From contig NZ_FCON02000053.1 in assembly GCF_001544535.1 (NCBI RefSeq), positions 1 through 51,627 of the forward strand: a DNA stretch of 51,627 nucleotides, read 5' to 3'. The translations under genes and the position numbers were made by a program. This DNA is from Caballeronia choica (lineage in GTDB: Bacteria; Pseudomonadota; Gammaproteobacteria; Burkholderiales; Burkholderiaceae). Below, in pieces: positions 25,467-35,014 of the stretch. Each line of letters opens with the position of its first letter. Position 1 is the first letter of the stretch. The notes beneath the pieces are model-generated. The model made no database searches, was not told the origin of the DNA, and saw nothing but the letters and a program-made list of their open reading frames with translations.

Positions 25467-26257
25467 TGTTGTTCTCCCAGGAATTCCAGCACGAGGCGCG
25501 TGTACTCAGCCGATTTCTCGATGTTCGACAGATGCGCCGCATCGAGTTCCACATAGCGCGAGCCTTCGATATAACCCGCCAGTTCGCGACCCTGCTCGGC
25601 GGTCGTCGAAAGATCCTGCGTGCCGGCGATCACCAGCACCGGCGCCTTGATCGTCTTCGCTTCGTCGCGCAGGTCCGCGTCGCGGATCGCCTCGCAGTTC
25701 GACGCGTAGCCGTCGCCCGAGGTATGGCGGAACACGTCGCGGATCGGGGCCAGCACCAGCGTCTCGCGTTCGATGAAACCGGCCGTGAACCAGCGCGGGA
25801 TCACCGCGTCGGTGAGCGAAACCATGCCGCGGACCTCGCGCGCCTTCGCGGCGCGCGGCGTCCAGACGGCGTCCGAGCCGATCAGCGCCGCCGTGTTCGA
25901 CAGCACCACGCGCGCGAAGCGCTCCGGATGGCGCGCGGCGAGCCCGACGCCGGTCAGCCCGCCCATCGACAAGCCGCAGTAATGCGCGCGCCTGATTTTC
26001 AGGACGTCCATGAGGCCGATCACATCGCCGACCAACTGGTCGATCGTGTACGGGCCCTGCGGCGCGTCCGAATGGCCGTGGCCGCGCGTGTCGTAGCGCA
26101 GCACGCGATACTTCTGCGCGAACGCTTCGACTTGCGGCGACCACATCGACATGTCGCTGCCGAGCGAGTTGGACAGGACGAGCCACGGGGCGTCGTCGCC
26201 CGCGTCGGCGTCGACGCGATAGTGGATCTGTATACCGTTGACGGCGGCATGAGGCAT
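25463..26257 (-). CDS. pcaD: 3-oxoadipate enol-lactonase
   Basis: PcaD hydrolyses beta-ketoadipate enol-lactone to beta-ketoadipate. The 264-residue alpha/beta hydrolase has the nucleophile elbow GLSMGG with serine at about 97, and the catalytic histidine in DAAHLSNIE near the end. The start MPHAAVNGI has CAGGAG upstream at good spacing and fits the family; the frame extending to 26317 overlaps pcaB without reason. The gene lies 25 bases after pcaB and overlaps pcaC by four bases. Confidence 0.96.
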   Translation of the reverse strand: MPHAAVNGIQIHYRVDADAGDDAPWLVLSNSLGSDMSMWSPQVEAFAQKYRVLRYDTRGHGHSDAPQGPYTIDQLVGDVIGLMDVLKIRRAHYCGLSMGGLTGVGLAARHPERFARVVLSNTAALIGSDAVWTPRAAKAREVRGMVSLTDAVIPRWFTAGFIERETLVLAPIRDVFRHTSGDGYASNCEAIRDADLRDEAKTIKAPVLVIAGTQDLSTTAEQGRELAGYIEGSRYVELDAAHLSNIEKSAEYTRLVLEFLGEQQ

Positions 26258-26282
26258 TTTGCGTTTCGCTCCTGGATTGGAC

Positions 26283-27641
26283 TCACGCGTTGGCGTGATG
26301 AAGCTCGAGCGCGGCATCGATGAATGCCTGCGCGCAGCCGGCGTAGTTCGCCGGATCGAGCAATTGTTTCAACTGGTCCGACGAGAGATGCTGCGTCACG
26401 GTCGCGTCGGCCGACAGTACGTCGAACAGCGTTCGCGCGCTTGCCACGGCTTCCTTCGATGCGCGCTCGACCAGCTTGTGCGCATCCAGCCGGCCGATCT
26501 TGTCGCCGAGGGCGAGCATCACGGCCTCGCCGAGTACGAGCCCGCGCGTCGCATTGAGATTCGCCGCGAGCCGTCCGGTGTTCACTTCGAGGTCCGGCAC
26601 GATCGCCTTCATCTGCGCGAGCGCGCCCGCGGTCAGGCGCGCGAGGTCCGGCAGCGCTTCCCACTCGGCCTGCCAGCCGCCGAGCGCGCGTTCGTGCTCC
26701 TGCACCATGCCCGCTAAGACCGTCGCGACGAGATTCGGCGCGCGCATCGCCGCCGTCAGCACCGCCGCGCAACCGACCGGGTTGCGCTTGTGCGGCATCG
26801 TCGACGATCCGCCCTTGCCCGCCGCCGCCGCTTCCGCGAGCTCGCCGACTTCGGTCTGCATCGACAGCGAGATGTCGCGCGCGATCTTGCCGAGCGTACC
26901 GGTCAGCATGCCCAGGCACGCAGCCGCTTCCGCGATGCGGTCGCGCTGCGTGTGCCACGGCAGCGCGGGCATCGCGAGGCCGAGTTCGTCGGCGAGCGTC
27001 TGCGCGACCGGCTGCGCCTTGTCGCGCAGGCTCGCGAGCGTGCCCGCCGCGCCGCCGAACTGCAACACCAGGGCGCGCGAGCGCAGCGTCGACAGACGCT
27101 CGCGATGGCGCGTCAGCGCATCGAGCCATTGCGCGAACTTCAGGCCCAGCGTGATTGGCAGCGCCTGTTGCAGCCAGGTGCGGCCGATCATCGGCGTGAC
27201 GCGGTGCTTCCTCGCCTGATCGGCGAGCGCGGCGCACAGGTCGCGCAGGTCGGCGTCGATGAGATCGAGCGTCGCGCGCAACTGGAGCACCGTGCCGGTG
27301 TCGATGATGTCCTGGCTCGTCGCGCCCCAGTGCACGTACTTGGCCGCTTCGGCGTCGGCGGCCTTGACCACGGCCGTCAATTGCTTGACGAGCGGAATCG
27401 CGAGATTGCCGCCCGCCGCCGCGCCGGTCATGAGCGCGGCAGCGTCGATGTGGTCGGCATGGCACGCGGCTTCGATCGCGCCGACCGCGCTCGCCGGGAT
27501 CACGCCGTGCGCCGCCGAGGCTCGCGCGAGCGCGGCCTCGACGTCGAGCATCGATTGAACCGTCTGGCGCGGCGACCAGACGGCGTTCGCCGCGTCGGTG
27601 CCGCAGATGAGGTCGGTGAGCCGGCCGGTCGCCGCGAACAT
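26283..27641 (-). CDS. pcaB: 3-carboxy-cis,cis-muconate cycloisomerase
   Basis: PcaB lactonises beta-carboxymuconate to gamma-carboxymuconolactone and belongs to the fumarase/aspartase superfamily. The 452 residues carry the signature GSSTMPHKRNPV at about 280, and WGATSQDIIDTGT near 105. The start MFAATGRLTDLI, 4 bases after the pcaF stop, is chosen on family likeness; the ORF reaches further upstream into pcaF. Confidence 0.96.
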   Translation of the reverse strand: MFAATGRLTDLICGTDAANAVWSPRQTVQSMLDVEAALARASAAHGVIPASAVGAIEAACHADHIDAAALMTGAAAGGNLAIPLVKQLTAVVKAADAEAAKYVHWGATSQDIIDTGTVLQLRATLDLIDADLRDLCAALADQARKHRVTPMIGRTWLQQALPITLGLKFAQWLDALTRHRERLSTLRSRALVLQFGGAAGTLASLRDKAQPVAQTLADELGLAMPALPWHTQRDRIAEAAACLGMLTGTLGKIARDISLSMQTEVGELAEAAAAGKGGSSTMPHKRNPVGCAAVLTAAMRAPNLVATVLAGMVQEHERALGGWQAEWEALPDLARLTAGALAQMKAIVPDLEVNTGRLAANLNATRGLVLGEAVMLALGDKIGRLDAHKLVERASKEAVASARTLFDVLSADATVTQHLSSDQLKQLLDPANYAGCAQAFIDAALELHHANA

Positions 27642-27645
27642 GGCG

Positions 27646-28848
<1,203 letters not shown>

Positions 28849-28881
28849 CAGTGTCTCCAGGGAAATCGTGGCAAGTCGGGC

Positions 28882-29538
28882 TCAGGCTGCTTCGGTCAGC
28901 GGTGCATATTGCAGCGGCACCTTGGCAAGCTGCTGGAGTTCTTCGAACGAGAGTCCCTCCACGATCTCGCGCACGACAAAACCTTCCGGCGTCACGTCGA
29001 ACACGGCGTGATCGGTGTACACGCGATCGACGCAATCCACGCCGGTGACCGGATACGAACATTCGTCGACGAGCTTGCTTTCACCCTGCTTCGTCAGCAA
29101 TTCCATCATCACGTAGACCTGCTTCGCGCCGATCGCGAGGTCCATCGCGCCGCCGACGGCCGGAATCGCGTCGGGCGCGCCGGTGTGCCAGTTCGCGAGA
29201 TCGCCCTTCGCCGATACCTGGAACGCGCCGAGCACGCAGAAATCGAGATGGCCGCCGCGCATCATCGCGAACGAATCCGCGTGGTGGAAATACGCGCCGC
29301 CCGTCAGCAACGTGACATGCTGCTTGCCGGCGTTGATGAGTTCGTCGTCTTCCTCGCCTTTTGCGGGCGCCGGGCCCATGCCGAGCAGGCCGTTCTCGCT
29401 GTGCAGGAAGATTTCGCGGTCCGCCGCCAGATGATTGGCGACCAGCGTCGGCACGCCGATGCCGAGGTTCACGTAGGCGCCTTCGGGAATGTCGAGCGCG
29501 ACGCGCTTCGCCATTTCGTCACGAGTCAGTTTTTTCAT
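28882..29538 (-). CDS. pcaJ: 3-oxoadipate CoA-transferase subunit B
   Basis: With PcaI it transfers CoA from succinyl-CoA to beta-ketoadipate. The 218-residue protein has the catalytic glutamate in HSENGLLGMGP (Glu49) and the glycine-rich GIGVPTLVANHL loop. It is 15 bases downstream of pcaI. A second, distinct CoA-transferase pair (scoAB, 46735-48083) is also present. Confidence 0.96.
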   Translation of the reverse strand: MKKLTRDEMAKRVALDIPEGAYVNLGIGVPTLVANHLAADREIFLHSENGLLGMGPAPAKGEEDDELINAGKQHVTLLTGGAYFHHADSFAMMRGGHLDFCVLGAFQVSAKGDLANWHTGAPDAIPAVGGAMDLAIGAKQVYVMMELLTKQGESKLVDECSYPVTGVDCVDRVYTDHAVFDVTPEGFVVREIVEGLSFEELQQLAKVPLQYAPLTEAA

Positions 29539-29553
29539 GGCTTTTCCTTTTGC

Positions 29554-30246
29554 TTACGCTGCAAGTTCGGCTTGATGGACGGCTTGCGGCACTTCCACGA
29601 CGCGTTGCACGAAAATGCCGGGCGTGACGATGTTTTCCGGATCGAGTTCACCGAGTTCGACGACCTTCGACACCTGCACGATCGCCGTCTTCGCCGCGCT
29701 CGCCATGATCGGCCCGAAGTTGCGCGCAGTTTTACGATAGACCAGATTGCCCCAGCGGTCGCCCTTGAATGCCTTGATGAGCGCGAAATCCGCGTGCAGC
29801 GGCGCTTCGAGCACATAGTGCTTGCCGTCGATCAGGCGCGTTTCCTTGCCCTCCGCAAGCCGGGTGCCAAAGCCGGTCGGCGTGAAGAAGCCGCCGATGC
29901 CCGCACCCGCCGCGCGGATGCGCTCGGCCAGATTGCCCTGCGGCACGAGTTCGAGTTCGATCTCGCCCGCGCGGTAGAGCGCGTCGAACACCTGCGAGTC
30001 GGCCTGGCGCGGAAACGAGCAGATGATCTTGCGCACGCGCTTCGCGTTGAGCAGCGCGGCGAGACCGGTTTCGCCATTGCCCGCGTTGTTGTTGACGATC
30101 GTCAGCTCGCGCGCGCCTTGCTCGATGAGCGCGTCGATCAGCTCGGACGGCATGCCCGCCGTGCCAAAGCCGCCGATCATGATGGTCGCACCGTCTTGCA
30201 CATCCTTAACCGCCGACGCGAGCGAATCGAATATCTTGTTGATCAT
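29554..30246 (-). CDS. pcaI: 3-oxoadipate CoA-transferase subunit A
   Basis: This is the alpha subunit of the CoA transferase with PcaJ. Seen motifs are IMIGGFGTAGMPSELIDALI, NNAGNGETGLAALL and SFPRQADSQVFD. The start MINKIFDSL (30244-30246) has AGGAG nine bases upstream and matches known PcaI; the ATG three codons earlier abuts the Shine-Dalgarno. It is the first gene of pcaIJFBDC, with the shared operator region at 30333-30419 before it. Confidence 0.95.
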   Translation of the reverse strand: MINKIFDSLASAVKDVQDGATIMIGGFGTAGMPSELIDALIEQGARELTIVNNNAGNGETGLAALLNAKRVRKIICSFPRQADSQVFDALYRAGEIELELVPQGNLAERIRAAGAGIGGFFTPTGFGTRLAEGKETRLIDGKHYVLEAPLHADFALIKAFKGDRWGNLVYRKTARNFGPIMASAAKTAIVQVSKVVELGELDPENIVTPGIFVQRVVEVPQAVHQAELAA

Positions 30247-30332
30247 GCCGTTCATCTCCTGCGAGCGTGCCGCCGCCCGCCTAAACGCGGAACGCCGGGT
30301 GAAAACTCGGGTTAACCTGCTTGTCCTGTTTT

Positions 30333-30366
30333 GTTCGTCGTGCGAACATGGATTCGTTTAGCGAAC
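30333..30366. promoter_or_regulatory. Two PcaR-type palindromic operators (GTTCG-N5-CGAAC)
   Basis: GTTCGTCGTGCGAAC at 30333-30347 and ATTCGTTTAGCGAAC at 30352-30366 are 15-base palindromes with centres 19 bases apart. IclR-family PcaU/PcaR/PobR regulators recognise similar GTTCG-based repeats. They lie at and just downstream of the predicted pcaI start site. Confidence 0.65.
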
Positions 30367-30372
30367 AATGAG

Positions 30373-30402
30373 ATGGTATTCCGGGATTCGTTGTCATGTC
30401 AA
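30373..30402 (-). promoter_or_regulatory. pcaI promoter
   Basis: On the minus strand, TTGACA (30397-30402), an 18-base spacer and TACCAT (30373-30378) place the start near 30366, at the edge of operator 2. The -35 element is perfect and is part of the third palindrome. Confidence 0.65.
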
Positions 30403-30408
30403 CGAAAT
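30386..30408. promoter_or_regulatory. Palindrome overlapping both divergent -35 elements
   Basis: ATTCGTTG and CAACGAAAT flank TCATGT. The palindrome centre (30397) is 38 bases from the second operator centre, twice the 19-base spacing of the first two. It covers the -35 elements of pcaI and pcaR, so one bound dimer could act on both promoters. Confidence 0.6.
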
Positions 30409-30419
30409 ACGGGTATTTA
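30391..30419 (+). promoter_or_regulatory. pcaR promoter
   Basis: TTGTCA (30391-30396), a 17-base spacer and TATTTA (30414-30419). The pcaR ATG follows at 30442, so the leader would be very short. Confidence 0.55.
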
Positions 30420-30441
30420 CTGACAGACGCACTTTCGATCG

Positions 30442-31254
30442 ATGAAAAACCTGAAAGAGCCATTGCCTGAAGAGTCTGACGCAGCGCGACCCGGCGATTC
30501 GTACGTCCAGTCGTTCGCGCGCGGGCTCGCCGTGATCCGCTCGTTCGATGCGAACCGGCCCGCGCAGACGTTGACCGAAGTCGCCGCCGCATCGGGACTC
30601 ACGCGCGCCGGCGCGCGCCGGATCCTGCTCACGCTGCAGGCGCTCGGCTACGTGGAAGCCGACGGGCGCCTCTTCCAGCTTACGCCGAAGATTCTCGACC
30701 TGGGCTTCGCCTATCTCACGTCGATGCCGTTCTGGAATCTCGCTGAACCGGTGATGGAAGAACTCGTCGAGCAGGTGCACGAGAGCTGTTCGGCGGCCGT
30801 GCTGAACGGCACCGACATCGTCTACGTGCTGCGCGTGCCGACGACGCACAAGATCATCACGCTCAACCTGTCGATCGGAAGCCGGTTGCCGGCGTTCTGC
30901 ACGTCGATGGGCCGCATGCTGCTTTCGGCAGTGGACGACGACCAACTCGACGCCGTGCTCGACGCGAGCGACCTCGTCGCCCGCACGCCGCGCACGATTG
31001 TCAGCAAGGCGGCGCTCAAGGAAGCGATCGGCGTCGTGCGCAGTCAGGGCTGGGCGATCGTCGATCAGGAACTCGAGGAAGGGCTGATTTCGATGTCGGC
31101 GCCGATCCGGGACCGGCAAGGTCGAATCATCGCGGCGCTCAACATCAGCGGAAACGCGCAGAGGAAAAACGCGAAGCAGATGGTGAAAGCGTGTCTCGAG
31201 CCGCTTCAGGAGGCGGCGCAGCGCGTTTCGGAGATGGTCGCGCGACGCGGATAG
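30442..31254 (+). CDS. pcaR: IclR-family regulator of the beta-ketoadipate pathway (PcaR-like)
   Basis: The 270 residues have an IclR-type N-terminal winged helix (SYVQSFARGLAVIRSFD, TLTEVAAASGLTRAGARRIL). An effector-binding domain follows, with LPAFCTSMGRMLLS and WAIVDQELEEGLISMSAPIR. It is the PcaR/PcaU/PobR subgroup, whose members respond to beta-ketoadipate or protocatechuate. It is divergent from pcaIJFBDC across 195 bases. Two and possibly three GTTCG-type palindromes there support it as their regulator. The name is by family and position. Confidence 0.92.
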   Translation: MKNLKEPLPEESDAARPGDSYVQSFARGLAVIRSFDANRPAQTLTEVAAASGLTRAGARRILLTLQALGYVEADGRLFQLTPKILDLGFAYLTSMPFWNLAEPVMEELVEQVHESCSAAVLNGTDIVYVLRVPTTHKIITLNLSIGSRLPAFCTSMGRMLLSAVDDDQLDAVLDASDLVARTPRTIVSKAALKEAIGVVRSQGWAIVDQELEEGLISMSAPIRDRQGRIIAALNISGNAQRKNAKQMVKACLEPLQEAAQRVSEMVARRG

Positions 31255-31338
31255 CGCGGGATAAGCACAGGCGCGACTATTCGCCAAGACGAATTCGGCG
31301 GTACCCTCTATCTCGCCAACCGATAACGCCGATAACGT

Positions 31339-32262
31339 ATGAACGACCTGGATCTCAACCTCATCCCGTATCTCGTCGCCATCGAGGAGATGCGCAACGT
31401 GAGTCGCGCCGCCGAGCGGCTGGGCGTCAGCCAGCCGCGCGTAAGCACGGCGCTCGGCCACCTGCGCGAATATTTCAAGGACCCGCTGTTCGTGCGCACG
31501 TCGCGCGGCATGGAGCCGACGCCCCGCGCGCTCGCGCTCGTGCCCGCGGCCCGCGAAGCGCTGAGCCGGATCGAACGCGGCCTGCTCGACACCCAGCATT
31601 TCGACCCCGCCGCCACCACCGATACGTTTTCCCTCGCGCTATCCGATGTCGGCGAGATCGTGTTTCTTCCGCGTCTGCTGCAGGCACTTGCCGTCGCGGC
31701 GCCGCATGCGAACCTGCGATCCGTGTCGCTGTCGCACGGCGACGTCGAGCGCGGACTCGAAGCCGGCGACATCGATCTTGCGGTCGGCTATTTTCCCGAC
31801 CTCGGCGGCAACAACTTTTTCCAGCAGCGCCTGTTTTCCCATCGATTCATCTGCCTGATGCGGCGCGATCACCCGTTCGCACGCGGACCGCTCACGCTCG
31901 AACAATTCACCGAGTGCGGACATGCGGTCGTGCGCGCCGAGGGACGCAGCCAGGAAATTCTTGAGAATTTTCTCGACAAGCAGCGCGTTCGGCGCCGCGC
32001 GGTACTCGAGACGCCGCACTTCATGAGCCTGCCGTTCATCCTGTCGCGCACCGACCTGATCGCGACCGTGCCGCACGCGATCGGCTTCGCCTATGTCGCC
32101 GAGCATGCGTCGATCACGCTTGCCGAGCCGCCGTTGCCCTTGCCGCGTTTCGATCTGAGGCAGCACTGGCATCGCAAGTTTCACAACGACGCCCGCACGA
32201 TGTGGTTGCGCGGCGTGGTCGCGTCGCTCTTCAACGACGCGCTCGACGAATGGCCGAAGTAA
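31339..32262 (+). CDS. LysR-family regulator (NodD/LeuO-like group)
   Basis: The 307 residues begin MNDLDLNLIPYLVAIEEMRN, with a helix-turn-helix (AERLGVSQPRVSTALGHLRE) and FVRTSRGMEPTPRA. These are typical of the NodD/LinR/PcpR-like LysR subgroup that often controls aromatic catabolism. Its ligand domain ends without unusual features. It is 84 bases after pcaR on the same strand. No structural target gene is evident nearby. Confidence 0.9.
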   Translation: MNDLDLNLIPYLVAIEEMRNVSRAAERLGVSQPRVSTALGHLREYFKDPLFVRTSRGMEPTPRALALVPAAREALSRIERGLLDTQHFDPAATTDTFSLALSDVGEIVFLPRLLQALAVAAPHANLRSVSLSHGDVERGLEAGDIDLAVGYFPDLGGNNFFQQRLFSHRFICLMRRDHPFARGPLTLEQFTECGHAVVRAEGRSQEILENFLDKQRVRRRAVLETPHFMSLPFILSRTDLIATVPHAIGFAYVAEHASITLAEPPLPLPRFDLRQHWHRKFHNDARTMWLRGVVASLFNDALDEWPK

Positions 32263-32344
32263 TCGAACTCGACCCGGGCAGCTTCAGCCGCCGACGACAA
32301 TCCGGCTAGAATGGGCGCTTTATTTCCAGCCAGGAAATGATCGA

Positions 32345-33235
32345 ATGGATGCGCTGACCAGCCTGCGGGTGTTTCGCGAGGTCGTCGAGGCGGGAAGTTT
32401 CGTGAAGGCCGCCGAGCGCCTCGACATCTCCACCGCGATGACGAGCAAGCACGTGGCGAATCTCGAACGCCAGCTCGGTGTGCGCCTGCTCAACCGGACG
32501 ACGCGGCACCTGAGCCTCACGGAAGCGGGCAGCGTCTATTTCGAACAATGCAGCGAGGCGCTCGACATTTTGCAAGCGGCCGAAGCGGCCGTTGGCGCAC
32601 AAACCGCGCATCCGCAGGGCGTGCTGAAAGTGACCGCGCCGGGCTGGTTCGCCACGCGCAAATTCGCCGATATTCTCGTGGCCTACCGGCAGCGCTATCC
32701 GCAGGTATTGATCGACCTGCGGCTGGAAAACCGCTTCGTCGATCTGGTAGAGGAAGGCTACGACATGGCGCTGCGGGCGACGTCGGAGCCGTCGCCGTCG
32801 CTGATCGTGCGGCCGCTGTGCAAGATGCCGTTCATGCTGACGGGTTCCCCCGCCTATCTCGAACAGCACGGCGATCCGCGCCATCCCGATGAACTCGGCA
32901 GGCATCACATCATCCTGCCGACGTACACCAACATCGAGTTCGTCGAACTGACCGGCCCCGACGGCACGTTCACCGTGAAGAATCACGCGGTGCTGAAGAG
33001 CAACGACACGTCGATGTCCCTCCAACTCGTGCGCGCCGGGCTCGGGCTGGCGTACTTTCCGGAATGGATCGTGGCGCCGGATCTCGCGACGGGCGCGCTC
33101 GTGCGCGTGCTGCCGGACTATGCGGCGTTCGCGCCGCCGGTCTACGCCGTCTACACGAGCCGCAAATACATGACGACGAAGGTCCGCACGTTCATCGACT
33201 TCCTGTCGGAGTCGCTGGCCGATCGGCCTAATTAA
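32345..33235 (+). CDS. LysR-family regulator
   Basis: The 296 residues open with MDALTSLRVFREVVEAGSFV, AERLDISTAMTSKHVANLER and RTTRHLSLTEAG. This is the common LysR form often labelled as related to DmlR/PgrR. A ligand-binding domain follows. It is codirectional with the previous regulator, but a separate TAGAAT-type -10 sequence (about 32307) suggests its own promoter. The target is unknown. Confidence 0.9.
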   Translation: MDALTSLRVFREVVEAGSFVKAAERLDISTAMTSKHVANLERQLGVRLLNRTTRHLSLTEAGSVYFEQCSEALDILQAAEAAVGAQTAHPQGVLKVTAPGWFATRKFADILVAYRQRYPQVLIDLRLENRFVDLVEEGYDMALRATSEPSPSLIVRPLCKMPFMLTGSPAYLEQHGDPRHPDELGRHHIILPTYTNIEFVELTGPDGTFTVKNHAVLKSNDTSMSLQLVRAGLGLAYFPEWIVAPDLATGALVRVLPDYAAFAPPVYAVYTSRKYMTTKVRTFIDFLSESLADRPN

Positions 33236-33376
33236 TTAGGATAACTCGTATTCAAGCGCATCGGCCGGCATGTGATGATCGCGCCCGATTTTCGCCTCAT
33301 TGAAAGCGCTTGTTTTGCGCCGTCGGATGAGGGGTTGGTCGAGCCTTCACCTCTCTTACTGCCAAGCGGGCACGCG

Positions 33377-33751
33377 ATGAACTTACCCTGGTTTCAACTC
33401 TGTCTCAATTTTGTGCTGCTTGGCGCGGCGGTGTTCATCTGCAACACGATCAACGCGAGCCAGCGCGAGGCAAAGTGGAATGGCGCGCTGATCTTCGTCG
33501 GGCTCTGCGCGCTCGCGATGGTGCTCGACTTGCTGCTTACGCGCGTTTTCGCATCGGCGGCGTCGCTGGATCGGATGGGCTATGTGAACCTTGCATCGAT
33601 GCCGGCACTGGGCGAGCGGGTTGTCGGGTATGCGATACCTTGCGTGGTCGGGGTTGTGCTTGCCGTGCGCTTTCGGCAACGTCGTAATCGAGGGGTGGGT
33701 CCAGTGCGGATCCAGACGTCGGAGTATACGCAGTCGGAGTTGTCGGCCTGA
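33377..33751 (+). CDS. Small integral membrane hypothetical protein
   Basis: The 124 residues from MNLPWFQL have about three hydrophobic segments (LCLNFVLLGAAVFICNTI, LIFVGLCALAMVLDLLL, VGYAIPCVVGVVLAV) and a basic C-terminal tail. The longer frame to 33272 adds an unlikely N-terminus. The upstream AAGCGGG is a weak ribosome-binding site. No family is recognised. Confidence 0.65.
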   Translation: MNLPWFQLCLNFVLLGAAVFICNTINASQREAKWNGALIFVGLCALAMVLDLLLTRVFASAASLDRMGYVNLASMPALGERVVGYAIPCVVGVVLAVRFRQRRNRGVGPVRIQTSEYTQSELSA

Positions 33752-33838
33752 TGGTTCCGGAGTCGCGTGCGCTCGCCACCGCTACGACGGATGGGAGGGC
33801 GATAATATGGAGCTTCAGCGCGAAAGTCGTCGGATGGG

Positions 33839-33867
33839 TTCTCAGTGCGGAAGCGGTCTGATATACT
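33839..33867 (+). promoter_or_regulatory. Promoter of tRNA-Pro
   Basis: TTCTCA (33839-33844), a 17-base spacer and TATACT (33862-33867), with the predicted start only a few bases before the tRNA. Confidence 0.6.
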
Positions 33868-33879
33868 TTCGCTCTCTTT

Positions 33880-33956
<77 letters not shown>

Positions 33957-33962
33957 GTATCT

Positions 33963-33997
33963 AAAAGGCCCTCCGGCTTCTGGCCGGAGGGCCTTTT
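33963..33997 (+). terminator. Terminator after tRNA-Pro (bidirectional)
   Basis: AAAAGGCCCTCCGGC and GCCGGAGGGCCTTTT form a perfect 15-bp stem around TTCTG, seven bases beyond the tRNA CCA. Its flanking runs let it also stop the frameshifted gene at 34006 on the other strand. Confidence 0.9.
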
Positions 33998-34005
33998 GTC
34001 TAATT

Positions 34006-34450
34006 TCACGGCACTTGAGACGCGCGCCGAGGAAATGCAACAAGCTCGGCAACTTCGTTGATCGCCGCGATTCGACCGATCGGTTCGGGATCAAAACTCC
34101 TTGTGTCAACAAGCCCGATGGATTCAAACAGGGCGCTCATCATATTTTCCGTCGATCGCTGGCGACCGAGCGAATCCAGCATGGCCGTCTTCGAGGCGAG
34201 AATCTGTTCAATGTCGAGCCAGCGACGAAAGGTGCTGTGAAGTTCCCGCCTTCGGTGGAATAACCAATGCCAACTTCGTCGCCGTCGGGAGCATGAGCAC
34301 ATGCCGACCGAAGTCCGCGCCACCTTGCGGTCGTACCTCGACGGAAAGATCGAACAGTTCTGGATGCGGGAACTCGGCGTCGACAACCTGCTGACCTTCG
34401 GCCTCTATCCGATCATTCCGCTCGCGCCACTCGTCATGCTCATCGGACAT
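34006..34450 (-). pseudogene. Frameshifted gene of unknown function
   Basis: Two adjacent minus-strand frames read as one protein. The first, from ATG 34450 (MSDEHDEWRERNDRIEAEGQ), continues naturally to about LALVIPPKAGTSQHL. The next frame carries on as FRRWLDIEQILASKTAMLDS and ends AFPRRASQVP at 34006. The switch needs one extra base near CACCTTTCGTCG (about 34222-34234). Restoring it gives about 147 residues. It is unlike the Arg/Ser-rich shadow frames, so real coding is likely. It may be a recent pseudogene, a sequencing indel or a programmed +1 shift. I do not recognise the family. Confidence 0.6.
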
Positions 34451-34521
34451 TGAGCCGAAGCGCGTCGGACGGACAAACCAAACAGTGACGGCGTGCGAGC
34501 ACGCGTTCCGACGACGCAAAC

Positions 34522-34551
34522 AAAAAGCGCCGCGACTCACGTCGCGGCGCT
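34522..34551 (-). terminator. Terminator after the MerR-type gene
   Basis: AGCGCCGCGAC and GTCGCGGCGCT form an 11-bp stem with loop TCAC, followed on the minus strand by a T-run, 20 bases past the merR stop. Confidence 0.85.
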
Positions 34552-34570
34552 CTTCGATCGATAGGAGATC

Positions 34571-34951
34571 TCACCCGCCAAGCAGTTCGATCACCTGCAA
34601 AATCTCTTTCCTCAACTGCTCCACATCCACCACAGCCTGCGTCGACGATTCCGCCTTGATGTCGGCGTCATCGCCATCGTCGTCAATTGCGCGGCCTTGC
34701 GAATCGAGCCGGTTACGCGCGCCGTTGATCGTAAATCCCTGCTCGTAAAGCAACTCGCGAATTCGCCGGATCAGCAGCACTTCATGATGCTGATAATACC
34801 GACGATTCCCGCGTCGCTTGACCGGCCGCAACTGCGTGAACTCCTGCTCCCAATAGCGCAGCACGTGCGGCTTGACGCCGCATAGTTCGCTGACTTCGCC
34901 GATCGTGAAGTAGCGCTTGGCCGGGATCGGAGGCAAGACGACTTTTTCCAT
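34571..34951 (-). CDS. MerR-family transcriptional regulator
   Basis: The 126 residues have an N-terminal MerR helix-turn-helix and wing (RYFTIGEVSELCGVKPHVLR, then YWEQEFTQLRPVKRRGNRRY, YQHHEVLLIRRIRELLYEQG). A short acidic C-terminal region with a coiled-coil end follows. There is no metal- or drug-binding domain or Cys cluster, so the ligand is unknown. This gene regularly lies after ihfA in beta-proteobacteria and may be cotranscribed with pheT-ihfA (64 bases between). Confidence 0.93.
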   Translation of the reverse strand: MEKVVLPPIPAKRYFTIGEVSELCGVKPHVLRYWEQEFTQLRPVKRRGNRRYYQHHEVLLIRRIRELLYEQGFTINGARNRLDSQGRAIDDDGDDADIKAESSTQAVVDVEQLRKEILQVIELLGG

Positions 34952-35014
34952 CGTCGATCAACCATCGTGGTGAGTGTCGCAGAGGCGCTGGTTACGGCAG
35001 CGCTGTTCCGTTCA

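Noticed and set aside
26020-27465. 481-residue minus-strand frame overlapping pcaB and pcaD
   Set aside because: It is a shifted frame of the pca genes, Arg/Asp-rich, and contradicted by clear PcaB and PcaD proteins.
34301-34453. 50-residue plus-strand frame ending PIIPLAPLVMLIGH
   Set aside because: It is antisense to the more natural minus-strand frame starting at 34450, and it has no ribosome-binding site or known family.
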